A stretch of DNA of 64,000 bases from assembly GCF_020171465.1 (NCBI RefSeq), contig NZ_JAIUZR010000003.1, positions 1,178,001-1,242,000 on the forward strand, read 5' to 3'. Within the stretch, counting starts at the first letter, position 1, and every line of letters starts with the position of its first letter. The notes beneath the pieces were generated by a model. The model was given only the letters and a program-made list of their open reading frames with translations. It was not told the DNA's origin and made no database searches. Made by a program: the position numbers and the translations under genes. Source of the stretch: Lutimonas saemankumensis (GTDB lineage: Bacteria > Bacteroidota > Bacteroidia > Flavobacteriales > Flavobacteriaceae). Of this stretch, positions 50,522-58,160 are shown in pieces.

Positions 50522-51610
50522 TTAACTCAATAAAATTCGCGCCCCGCCGCTTTGTGCTGATTTAAATATTGATTCCACAATTTGAATATCTCTCAATCCT
50601 TCTTCCCCAGGTACTACGGGGTCTTGATTTTCTATAATGGCAATTGCATCGTCATCCATTTGTTTAGCTTGCTGGTTTCCTGAAAAGGGTAAAAACGTAC
50701 TGCCTGAACTTGTTCTCCCCTGAACTCCACTGTAGGATTGAAACGGCCTTAATTCGTACCATCCAGAAGAACAATCTATTTTTAAATGATTTATATTCTC
50801 TGCAAAGGAAGTCTTGCATTTAGCCATAACTCCATTAGGAAACTCAAGTTCAAAAAACGTAGTCTCATCTACTTTGAAAAGTTCAGGCCTGGAATTCTCA
50901 ATTCGAGCGGATACACTTATGGGTTCCATTTGGGTTGCATATCGGACAGCATTAAGAGGATATACTCCCATATCAAACATGGCGCCTCCTCCTAATTCAG
51001 GATGAAGTTTCCAATGGCTTCCATCGCCTCCCCGGTTATAAAAACCAGCTTCAGCCTTCAATTTCTCTATTCGTCCAAAAGGTCTTGATCCCGCCATTCG
51101 AATGATTTCCTGAGTTACGGGTTCATGCTGCATTCGATAGCCTATTGTGAGCTGCACTTTATTCTTCCTGCATGAATCGATCATAGCTTTGCAATCCTTT
51201 GCTGTGGTTGCCATTGGTTTTTCACACCATACATGTTTTCCGGCTTCAGCTCCAATGATTGTATATTTTTTATGCATTGCATTGGGCAAAACAATGTAAA
51301 CTATATCAATATCGTCATTGTTAACCATTTGATACATGTTTTCATAATTATAAACATTCCTGTCAGCAATTCCGTACTTTGCCTGCCATACAGGAATTTT
51401 TGAAGGAGTTCCCGTAACGATGCCTCTTAATTCACAATATTTAGTCAGTTGTAAAGCAGGGGCAAGAAGATCCCTGCTGTAGTATCCAAGTCCTACCAAT
51501 GCAACTCCCAGCTTTCGGGAAGGTCCGGATTTTAAAAATTCAGGAATAGGGAAAACACTTGAGGCTGCAACCAAACCAGATTGCCTAATGAAATTACGTC
51601 TGCTGATCAT
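50522..51610 (-). CDS. Gfo/Idh/MocA-family oxidoreductase, Tat-exported
   Basis: A 362-residue NAD(P)-dependent oxidoreductase with a Tat signal (MISRRNFIRQSGLVAASS, 1-about 20). Rossmann part VALVGLGYYSRDLLAPAL, VYIVLPNAMHKKYTI, HVWCEKPMATT (conserved Lys of EKP) and the C-terminal sheet domain with GGGAMFDMGVYPLNA. Exported members of the family act on sugars or glycan fragments in the periplasm and often keep their cofactor tightly bound. No sugar genes are adjacent. It is followed by a hairpin and is separate from the polyketide operon, which ends 161 bp upstream of its start. Confidence 0.88.
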   Translation of the reverse strand: MISRRNFIRQSGLVAASSVFPIPEFLKSGPSRKLGVALVGLGYYSRDLLAPALQLTKYCELRGIVTGTPSKIPVWQAKYGIADRNVYNYENMYQMVNNDDIDIVYIVLPNAMHKKYTIIGAEAGKHVWCEKPMATTAKDCKAMIDSCRKNKVQLTIGYRMQHEPVTQEIIRMAGSRPFGRIEKLKAEAGFYNRGGDGSHWKLHPELGGGAMFDMGVYPLNAVRYATQMEPISVSARIENSRPELFKVDETTFFELEFPNGVMAKCKTSFAENINHLKIDCSSGWYELRPFQSYSGVQGRTSSGSTFLPFSGNQQAKQMDDDAIAIIENQDPVVPGEEGLRDIQIVESIFKSAQSGGARILLS

Positions 51611-51770
51611 ATTCTGAAAAATTTAAACTCAACTTTAAGGTAAGGCTAAAACACTCTTCCTTTAAAGTTAGTAAAAAATAACCAGAATTGATTTTCAATT
51701 AAGTAAGGATATGTATTTTGGAATTGAGGCCGACTATAGGAAGTTAGAATATAAATATCAGGGCTACGGT

Positions 51771-52340
51771 TTAAACAGTGCAAAGAAAACTTCCAAATCG
51801 TCCATGATGACTTACAGAGCAAAAAATATCGGCCTTGTGACCTCTCAAAAAAACTTCAGGAACACCTTCATTTTTTAGGATATCAATATCTGAAGGGTCC
51901 ATTTCTAATTTTTTGGCGAGTTCATCTTTTAGTTTGGAATAAAGAAGCTTCGAGACAATTTTCCAATTATATAATCCGGTTCTAACAGGTTTACACCAGG
52001 CATCCTTTTTATTTATTGTCCATGTCAAGACATACTCTTTCGTTAAAATACTTCTTGTATGATATATCCTTGAGTCAATTTGAATCAGGCCAGATTCAGA
52101 GTTAATCACTTCACATTCAAATTTGAAAGGATTAAAACTTCGTAAACGCGTAAGATGAAAATCGGCTTTGTAGGCGCTTTCTTTCATTGACCACAACCTC
52201 CATATCGCCATTTCCTGATCCTTCTCACTTTCGATAAATTGAATCTCGTTTTTCGAAAAGAGTTTTTCAAGATATCCATTCCGCCTCCAGTCAGACTTTA
52301 CTCTGGCTTCTTTAAGATCAACGATGTCAGTTCCAACCAT
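51771..52340 (-). CDS. 4'-phosphopantetheinyl transferase
   Basis: A 189-residue Sfp/AcpS-type transferase that puts the phosphopantetheine arm on carrier proteins. MVGTDIVDLKEA carries the Mg2+-binding Asp and W-S-M-K-E-S-A-Y-K-A (about 49-58) the second conserved block. In keeping with its position 20 bp after the ACP gene, it is likely the dedicated activator of that ACP, and it closes the polyketide operon. Confidence 0.9.
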   Translation of the reverse strand: MVGTDIVDLKEARVKSDWRRNGYLEKLFSKNEIQFIESEKDQEMAIWRLWSMKESAYKADFHLTRLRSFNPFKFECEVINSESGLIQIDSRIYHTRSILTKEYVLTWTINKKDAWCKPVRTGLYNWKIVSKLLYSKLKDELAKKLEMDPSDIDILKNEGVPEVFLRGHKADIFCSVSHHGRFGSFLCTV

Positions 52341-52360
52341 CTATTGATTACTTCATTTAA

Positions 52361-52609
52361 TTACTTCATTTTACTTTCTATGATCTCCATCGCTTTTTCA
52401 ACCGAAAGCATTTGCTCCATGGATTCGTTATCAATTTCAATATCAAAGGCATCTTCTACATCAAGAACTATATCCACAAGGTTTGCGGAATTTATCTTAA
52501 GATCATTGATAAAATCCGTTTTTTCATTTAGGTTATCAAAGGCTTGCTGATCCTGAATGTAGGGCTTCACAATTTCCTTCAGCTGAATGATCAATTCTTC
52601 TTTTTTCAT
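52361..52609 (-). CDS. Acyl carrier protein of the polyketide operon
   Basis: An 82-residue acidic four-helix carrier protein. The attachment Ser41 is in INSANLVDIVLDVEDAFDIEI, so the usual DSL motif reads NSA. The rest, KTDFINDLKIN and ESMEQMLSVEKAMEIIESK, matches the fold. It is distinct from a housekeeping AcpP by motif and location. It lies 3 bp downstream of the ketosynthase gene and upstream of the PPTase. Confidence 0.9.
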   Translation of the reverse strand: MKKEELIIQLKEIVKPYIQDQQAFDNLNEKTDFINDLKINSANLVDIVLDVEDAFDIEIDNESMEQMLSVEKAMEIIESKMK

Positions 52610-52612
52610 ATG

Positions 52613-53887
52613 TTAATTTTTTAGTTTTCTAAAAATGATACAAGCATTTACGTCTCCGAACCCAAAACTTGCTTTGATTACGGTCCTGACATCCTGCGCC
52701 TTGATCTTGCCGGAAACCGAGGACGGGTTAATGAGCTCAATAATATCAGGATGCAGATCCTCGCTGTTAATTGACGGAAAGAGAAATCCATGATAAATTT
52801 GAAGAACAGAAGCAATGCACTCTATACTCCCTGCGGCAGCGAGGCAATGGCCTGTCATACTTTTTAGGGAGTTTATGTAAGGGAAATTTTTTGAGGAATA
52901 ACCCAGGGCCTCTTTCCAGTTGTAAATTTCGAGCACATCTTTTGTCGTCGCCGTTAGATGCCCGTTAATAGCGTCGATGGAGTTTGGATCGATACCCGCC
53001 TCTTTAACGGCTTCACGAATACACTTTTTAACCGCTGTGGCATTAGGTGCAGTCATTGTGCCTCCCTGACGCTGACCTCCCGAGTTAATATGCCCCCCTA
53101 GAATCTCAGCATATATTTTTGCTCCTCTGTCCAAAGCCCATTCCAAATCCTCCAAAATCATGGCACCTGCCCCCGACCCAGGAACAAAGCCAGCCGCTGA
53201 AGCACTCATTGGCCTCGAACCCTTTTCAGGCGTATCATTGTGTTTATAGGTCATCACACGCATGGCATCGAAGCCACCCCAGATATAAGGACCGTGGTCA
53301 CTGCAACTTCCTACCAGCATCCTCCTGGCCCTGCCTGACCTTATCCTATCCACACCCATCAATATAGACTCGGTTCCCGTAGTGCAAGCCGATGAATTTG
53401 TCGTTACCTGATTTCCACAGCCTAAAATTCCTCCCAGATATGCACTGATTCCGCTCGCCATGGTTTGTGCAACTGTCGTGCTTCCCAATCGCCGCACTTT
53501 TTTGTCATCAAGTTTATAAATGGCTTCACGAAACTTATCGACTCCTGACTGACCCGTACCAAAAATAATTCCCGTGTCATAATCCTCCTCTGAATTCTGA
53601 TCAATCGCCAATCCTGCATCAGTCCAGGCATCCATACCGGCAATGCATCCGTAAAGTATTCCCGAACTGTTGAAATTCTTTCGTTGCAAATCCGTAAGGT
53701 ACCGGCTTATCAAATCTTCAGAAAGCTTCGGAACCGCGCCAATACAGCAGGAAAAACCCAGCTCTTTCAATTCCTGAAAGTATTCAACCCCTGATCTTCC
53801 CGTTCGTATTCCCTGTACGAAATCATCTATCCCAACTCCATTAGGAGCAACAACACCCATTCCCGTAATAACAACTCTTTTTTTCAT
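52613..53887 (-). CDS. Beta-ketoacyl-ACP synthase (FabF/KAS II-like) of the polyketide operon
   Basis: A 424-residue thiolase-fold ketosynthase. Catalytic Cys168 (NSSACTTG), His310 (INGHLTATTKDVLE), Lys342 and His347 (SLKSMTGHCLAAAG) give the complete Cys-His-His set, so it should be active. The N-terminal VVITGMGVVAPNG and PGSGAGAMILEDLEWAL are typical of the KAS II branch. It overlaps the dehydratase stop codon (TAATG), which points to coupled translation. Likely elongates an acyl chain on the operon's own ACP. Confidence 0.93.
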   Translation of the reverse strand: MKKRVVITGMGVVAPNGVGIDDFVQGIRTGRSGVEYFQELKELGFSCCIGAVPKLSEDLISRYLTDLQRKNFNSSGILYGCIAGMDAWTDAGLAIDQNSEEDYDTGIIFGTGQSGVDKFREAIYKLDDKKVRRLGSTTVAQTMASGISAYLGGILGCGNQVTTNSSACTTGTESILMGVDRIRSGRARRMLVGSCSDHGPYIWGGFDAMRVMTYKHNDTPEKGSRPMSASAAGFVPGSGAGAMILEDLEWALDRGAKIYAEILGGHINSGGQRQGGTMTAPNATAVKKCIREAVKEAGIDPNSIDAINGHLTATTKDVLEIYNWKEALGYSSKNFPYINSLKSMTGHCLAAAGSIECIASVLQIYHGFLFPSINSEDLHPDIIELINPSSVSGKIKAQDVRTVIKASFGFGDVNACIIFRKLKN

Positions 53888-54327
53888 TATTCGCCAACAA
53901 TCATTCCTGCAATTTCACCCCTGCATACCAGTTCTTTCTTTTCATTCAGCATTCGTACAGAACATTTTAATTTATTAAATCGAAAGTAGATTTTTTCTGA
54001 TTCTACTATTACTTTTTCTCCGGGATATACAGGAAGGTAAAAATCAATTTGATTCGAAGTCAGCGCAATTTTTGGCCTGATTTCAACTTCCTTTTTGCCT
54101 AATAAAAAAATCCCCATGCAAACAACACCAATCTGGGCCATCACTTCGGTCAAAATGACTCCGGGGGTAACCGGGTTATCCTTAAAATGACCCGCATAAA
54201 AGAAACTATTCTTCCTGAAGGTATAGCTCCCCTGAACCCCTTTCTCATTTATGGTCATGATTTCATCCACAAACAAGAATGGTTCGGTAAACGGCAATGC
54301 ATTGATAATTTCTTCCTTGTTCATCAT
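53887..54327 (-). CDS. FabZ-like 3-hydroxyacyl-ACP dehydratase (hotdog fold)
   Basis: A 146-residue hotdog-fold protein. HFKDNPVTPGVILTEVMAQIG is the FabZ/FabA active-site stretch, with catalytic His and Glu in FabZ spacing (H-x-x-x-x-P-V-x-P-G-V, then E). ALPFTEPFLFVDEI and EKVIVESEKIYFRFNKLKCSVRML also fit. It should remove water from the 3-hydroxyacyl-ACP made by the operon's ketosynthase after ketoreduction. Its start codon follows the SDR stop directly. Confidence 0.92.
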   Translation of the reverse strand: MMNKEEIINALPFTEPFLFVDEIMTINEKGVQGSYTFRKNSFFYAGHFKDNPVTPGVILTEVMAQIGVVCMGIFLLGKKEVEIRPKIALTSNQIDFYLPVYPGEKVIVESEKIYFRFNKLKCSVRMLNEKKELVCRGEIAGMIVGE

Positions 54328-55119
54328 CTAGCTTAAATGTTCCCCTCCATCCACGGGAATTATACAACCATTGATCCATGCAGCTTCTTCTTTGCATAAA
54401 AGATATACGGCATTGGCAACATCCTTGTCCAGAGTAAGACGTCCAAATGGATTTCGCTTTAAAGCATGAGCAACTAATTTTTCACTTCCCGGAATCATTC
54501 TAAACGATTTGGTATTGGTTACTCCCGCCTGAATGCAGTTAGCCCTTACTCCTTTTGAGGCGAATTCAATTGCAATATTCCGGGTGATCGCTTCTAAGGA
54601 TGCTTTCGCTGCTGAAACAGCGGCGTAATTCTTCAATGGCCTTCTTCCTCCTTCACTTGTAAAACTTATCAACCTAAAATCCTTGGCCATTTTAGAGGTT
54701 GAATAAACAGCCTTGAACCAGTCATAAAGACTCAACGCCATGGCATCTACCGTGATTTCAAGATCAAGTTTGGAAAGTTCAGCATTATCCACATCAATCA
54801 TGGGTTTTAAATTACCTTTTGCAATACTGTGGACCAAGCATTTAACAACACCTTTATCACCAAGATTATCAAGAAGAATTTTCAAAATTTCCTCTCTGTT
54901 TTCCGTCTTTAGTAAATCCTTATTAAAGCTAATAAGAGAAACCTGATTTGCCCTGATCTCGTCGAAATGAGCTTCTATTTCAGGCATTTCACTTTTCCGG
55001 TCTCGATGCACGATACATATATTCATGCCATAACGAGACAGCTTTTTGGCCGTAGCAAGACCCAAACCACTTGAGCCACCTAAAATTAAGGCCCAATTAT
55101 TTTTAAACTCTTTTACCAT
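54328..55119 (-). CDS. SDR-family enoyl-ACP reductase-like protein (FabL-like)
   Basis: A 263-residue short-chain dehydrogenase. Cofactor loop GGSSGLGLATA (about 14-24), VHSIAKG, and a catalytic N-Y-x6-K (NYAAVSAAK) rather than the classical Y-x3-K, followed by ASLEAITRNIAIEFASKGVRANCIQAGVTNT and a C-terminal VDGGEHL. The Y-x6-K and the sequence style are those of FabI/FabL enoyl reductases, so I expect it to reduce enoyl-ACP. It overlaps the type III PKS by 7 bp. Confidence 0.85.
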   Translation of the reverse strand: MVKEFKNNWALILGGSSGLGLATAKKLSRYGMNICIVHRDRKSEMPEIEAHFDEIRANQVSLISFNKDLLKTENREEILKILLDNLGDKGVVKCLVHSIAKGNLKPMIDVDNAELSKLDLEITVDAMALSLYDWFKAVYSTSKMAKDFRLISFTSEGGRRPLKNYAAVSAAKASLEAITRNIAIEFASKGVRANCIQAGVTNTKSFRMIPGSEKLVAHALKRNPFGRLTLDKDVANAVYLLCKEEAAWINGCIIPVDGGEHLS

Positions 55120-56165
55120 TCCAATAATATTCTTTGAGCGGAGAACCCCGGCCCAAAACTTAACATCAAACCTTTTTCCCCCGGTTTAATATCCTTTTCC
55201 AGAAACCGTTCAAGAACATACAATACCGTTACGCTTGACATATTTCCATACAATCGAAGCACTTCTTTTGTATCGTCAATATTCTTTCCCGAAGATGCGA
55301 ATAGGCTCTCTACGGTTTGAACAATTTTCTTGCCTCCGGGATGAAAAACCAGGTGATCTATATCGTTTATTGTCAAACTATTCTGCTCCAAAAAAGGATG
55401 CACGATTTTTGGGAAATGAGCTGCTATGGTTTCAGGAACTTCCTTATCAAGTACCATTTGCAGTCCTGTATTTCTCAATTTAAACCCCATCATTTTTTCA
55501 GCATTAAAAAAATGATACATGGATTCATCTAAGATCGCCGGTCCGTTTTTATCTTCTTCGGAGCTGAGGATCACAGCAGCTGCACCATCTCCAAAAATTG
55601 CCGCACTAACCATGTTAACCATTGAAAAATCCTCAAGCTGAAACGTTGCAGTTGGAGATTCAACAGCCACAACTGCAGCACATTTATCCGGATTGGCCTG
55701 CAAAAAATTCTTGGCATAGATCATGCCCGAGACCCCAGCAGCACAACCCATTTCAGTTACTGGTAATCGTACAACATCCTGGCGCATATCCAGCCGGTTG
55801 ATCAAATAGGCATCAATAGACGGGATCATAATTCCGGTACAGCTTACTGTTATCAGGAAATCAACATCTTTAGGAGCAAGATTTGCCTTTTGTAAAGCTT
55901 CAGTTAAACAATTTTCAGCCAGAAGTACCGATTCTCTTTCATAAATATCATTTTTCTCTTCAAAGGAAGATTTATGAAAAACCTCATCAGCATCCATAAT
56001 GGAGTACCTGCGGTCCACGCCGGCATTCTCAAAGATCTTCTTAATTTTCCTTCGAAATCTGGGCTCCTGGTCCTGTAACCATAATTCCAGGAAAGGAAGT
56101 ATTTCCCCTGTATCTCTTGTATATTTTGGCAGCGCCTTTGCTACCGATTTAACTCTAACTTTCAT
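55113..56165 (-). CDS. Type III polyketide synthase (chalcone synthase-like)
   Basis: A 350-residue thiolase-fold enzyme that condenses malonyl units onto a starter without a carrier protein. The Cys-His-Asn triad is complete: Cys141 (EMGCAAGVSG), His275 (VFHPGGKKIV) and Asn308 (YGNMSSVTV), and LSFGPGFSAQRILLEW is the family end motif. I start at ATG 56165, inside the methyltransferase's last codons; an upstream ATG (56219) would overlap much more. Expected products are alkylresorcinols, alkylpyrones or similar; the starter could be the acyl chain made by the adjacent ketosynthase, dehydratase and reductase. Confidence 0.93.
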   Translation of the reverse strand: MKVRVKSVAKALPKYTRDTGEILPFLELWLQDQEPRFRRKIKKIFENAGVDRRYSIMDADEVFHKSSFEEKNDIYERESVLLAENCLTEALQKANLAPKDVDFLITVSCTGIMIPSIDAYLINRLDMRQDVVRLPVTEMGCAAGVSGMIYAKNFLQANPDKCAAVVAVESPTATFQLEDFSMVNMVSAAIFGDGAAAVILSSEEDKNGPAILDESMYHFFNAEKMMGFKLRNTGLQMVLDKEVPETIAAHFPKIVHPFLEQNSLTINDIDHLVFHPGGKKIVQTVESLFASSGKNIDDTKEVLRLYGNMSSVTVLYVLERFLEKDIKPGEKGLMLSFGPGFSAQRILLEW

Positions 56166-56868
56166 TCTTTGAATATAGTAACCACTGGTAACGAAAAGCC
56201 CATTTCCAGGCAATTTCAAAACGCATTCCCATCATTTTTGAAAAGTGTTCCAGTTCATCTTTTTTAAAGCCTCTCAAAATCGATATAAGCCCATCGTTTC
56301 GAATGATCTTATTGTTGATAAAAAAACTGATAATGTTGAATAAAAAATAAGCGAGTTTGTTTCGATGAAGATCATTGATCACAACTCCCAAACTTGCATT
56401 TTTGCATAATAAATTTAGTTTACTAATAATTTCTTCATCTTTTAAATGATGTAAAAACAAGGTTGATACCGCAATATCATACTCAAGCTCTTCGAATTCT
56501 TTAGAAAAAATATCAAGTTGAAAATAGCTGATATTATTATGAGAATTTGAGAGTTCGGCGGCATAAGCTATAGTGTCGGCATTTGCATCGATACCGATCA
56601 GTTCGAATTGATACCCCTTTTGTAATCCCATATTCGCAATCCTTCTGAGCATATCACCATTTCCACACCCCAGATCGACTATCTTCACCTTTCCTTTGGG
56701 ATTTTCTGACTTTAAGATTTTATCAATACCATCCAATGATACATGATTTCCACCCAGCCACCAGTTAATCCTGGATAAAATGTCAAGATTATCTCTTAAG
56801 TCCTTACCCCTCATCGTAAAATCATCCATGATTTCTCTTTGCTCACTTCTATACCTGGTACTAATCAT
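56155..56868 (-). CDS. Class I SAM-dependent methyltransferase
   Basis: A 237-residue methyltransferase with motif I VDLGCGNGDMLRRIA (about 61-75) and acidic GIDANADT, then ISYFQLDIFSKEFEELEYDIAVSTLFLHHL as motif IV. The C-terminal part is helical and includes a hydrophobic stretch (FLFNIISFFINNK) that suggests a membrane-associated, lipid-like substrate. Starts in an ATGA overlap with the upstream flavoprotein gene. Likely methylates the polyketide product, by analogy with type III PKS/methyltransferase/flavoprotein sets in actinobacteria. Confidence 0.85.
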   Translation of the reverse strand: MISTRYRSEQREIMDDFTMRGKDLRDNLDILSRINWWLGGNHVSLDGIDKILKSENPKGKVKIVDLGCGNGDMLRRIANMGLQKGYQFELIGIDANADTIAYAAELSNSHNNISYFQLDIFSKEFEELEYDIAVSTLFLHHLKDEEIISKLNLLCKNASLGVVINDLHRNKLAYFLFNIISFFINNKIIRNDGLISILRGFKKDELEHFSKMMGMRFEIAWKWAFRYQWLLYSKNES

Positions 56869-57992
56869 AAGCTTTCAACGGGTTTGCCATGGGTTCGTTT
56901 TATGATCTGTTCAATGACAGCCGGATAGGATTTGAGGTAGTTTATCACGAATAAAGACAATTGTTTGTATTCAAACAATCGCGAAAGAACCCTTCCAGTC
57001 CTCAATCTGGAAGAAAAAGCCTTCTTCCAAAGAACCCTGTATTTCTTTTCCAACTGTTCTCTGGTCATAGACTTTGCGTTAAAATATTCAACAAGAAGAT
57101 CTGAAATCATCCTGGCACTTAAAATGGCCATACTCATTCCATTCCCACATAAGGGATGAATCATTCCTGCAGCGTCTCCACACATGATTACATGATCCTC
57201 GATCAATGACTTCGATTCAAAGGATATCTGACTAATGGCCAGCGGCTTATCAAAAAGCATTTGGGCATTAAGCAAAATGTTCTTGAGGAATTTATTCTTG
57301 AATAATACCTTTTCTTCAAATTCTTCTATGTTTCTGTACTTTTTAAATTCCTCATAACTGACTATATAACAAATATTGAGTGCCCCATTTTCAATTTTTG
57401 AGACTCCGCAGTAGCCTCCGTAAAAATTATGAAGTCCCACCACATTGTCAGGATAATCACCTTTATAATGGGCCTTAACTGCCAAATAAGGAGCAGATGA
57501 GTTCATAAAACGCCTTTTTAATTTTGTATCGAGTGAAGACCTTTTGCCATAAGCTCCAAGCACAAATTTGGCTTTTACTGTTCCTTTATCCTTAAGTTCA
57601 AGCCGAAAGAGGTCTCCATGAAATTTAATATCCGTAACCGTATCATGCAAGAGGATAATTTCCTTTTGTTTTAGAATCTCATACAAGGCTGCATCCAGGG
57701 TGTAGCGACTGAGACTAAATCCTCCCAAAGGAAGATCTGACATACAGGAATCACCGGTCACAGCTGAAAGTTCAAAATGCTCCATTTTTTTAGCACCGTA
57801 TGAAAATGGATCCATCCCCAAAGAAATCAAATAGGGCAAAACCTCATTTGAAATATATTCTCCGCAAACCTTGTGCCTGGGATATTCTTCTTTCTCAACG
57901 AGAAGTGATTGTATTCCATATTTGGACAAATGTAAGGAAGCAGTTAATCCGGCGAGACCTCCACCAACAATAACAACTTTAAAACTCGACAT
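56865..57992 (-). CDS. FAD-dependent oxidoreductase (geranylgeranyl reductase/monooxygenase-like)
   Basis: A 375-residue flavoprotein. FAD-binding VVIVGGGLAGLTASLHLSKYG (7-27) and EKEEYPRHKVCGEYIS (PRxKxCGE, as in geranylgeranyl reductase-type proteins), and the GD motif VIMCGDAAGMIHPLCGNGMSMAI. First gene of the polyketide operon. It could hydroxylate an aromatic ring, or reduce double bonds in a long chain. The neighbouring methyltransferase and type III PKS make a modification of the polyketide the best guess. Confidence 0.88.
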   Translation of the reverse strand: MSSFKVVIVGGGLAGLTASLHLSKYGIQSLLVEKEEYPRHKVCGEYISNEVLPYLISLGMDPFSYGAKKMEHFELSAVTGDSCMSDLPLGGFSLSRYTLDAALYEILKQKEIILLHDTVTDIKFHGDLFRLELKDKGTVKAKFVLGAYGKRSSLDTKLKRRFMNSSAPYLAVKAHYKGDYPDNVVGLHNFYGGYCGVSKIENGALNICYIVSYEEFKKYRNIEEFEEKVLFKNKFLKNILLNAQMLFDKPLAISQISFESKSLIEDHVIMCGDAAGMIHPLCGNGMSMAILSARMISDLLVEYFNAKSMTREQLEKKYRVLWKKAFSSRLRTGRVLSRLFEYKQLSLFVINYLKSYPAVIEQIIKRTHGKPVESL

Positions 57993-58017
57993 GAATTTGG
58001 GTTCAATTTTTCAACCT

Positions 58018-58048
58018 AAAAGATACGGCTATTTTTATAATGATTAAA
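58018..58048 (-). promoter_or_regulatory. Promoter of the type III PKS operon
   Basis: On the minus strand TTTA (58048-58045), a 19-bp spacer and TATCTTTT (58025-58018), 7 of 8 to TAnnTTTG, lie 25 bp upstream of the flavoprotein ATG at 57992. The CCTGATTA palindrome lies immediately upstream. Confidence 0.55.
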
Positions 58049-58049
58049 C

Positions 58050-58068
58050 CCTGATTAAAATAATCAGG
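58050..58068. promoter_or_regulatory. Operator-like palindrome CCTGATTA-AAA-TAATCAGG
   Basis: Perfect 8-bp arms around a 3-bp spacer, directly upstream of the -33 position of the polyketide operon and in the gap shared with the divergent ndh gene (start 58161). Likely a regulator site; which gene it controls is not clear. Confidence 0.45.
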
Positions 58069-58147
58069 AAGGCGTATAACTGCATATATCGATTTTTAAC
58101 ACCTCGTTTATCAAAACATACGGGAATAAAAAGCGGAAATTTTCCCA

Positions 58148-58155
58148 TATCTTTG
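58148..58155 (+). promoter_or_regulatory. -7-like element immediately before ndh
   Basis: TATCTTTG is an exact TAnnTTTG match, ending 5 bp before the ndh ATG. Transcription from it would give an almost leaderless mRNA; no -33 TTTG is seen at the right distance, so it may be chance. Confidence 0.35.
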
Positions 58156-58160
58156 ATAGA

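Noticed and set aside
56166-56219. Upstream start of the type III PKS
   Set aside because: It adds 18 residues that are not typical of the family and overlaps the methyltransferase by 65 bp, whereas ATG 56165 gives a normal N-terminus.
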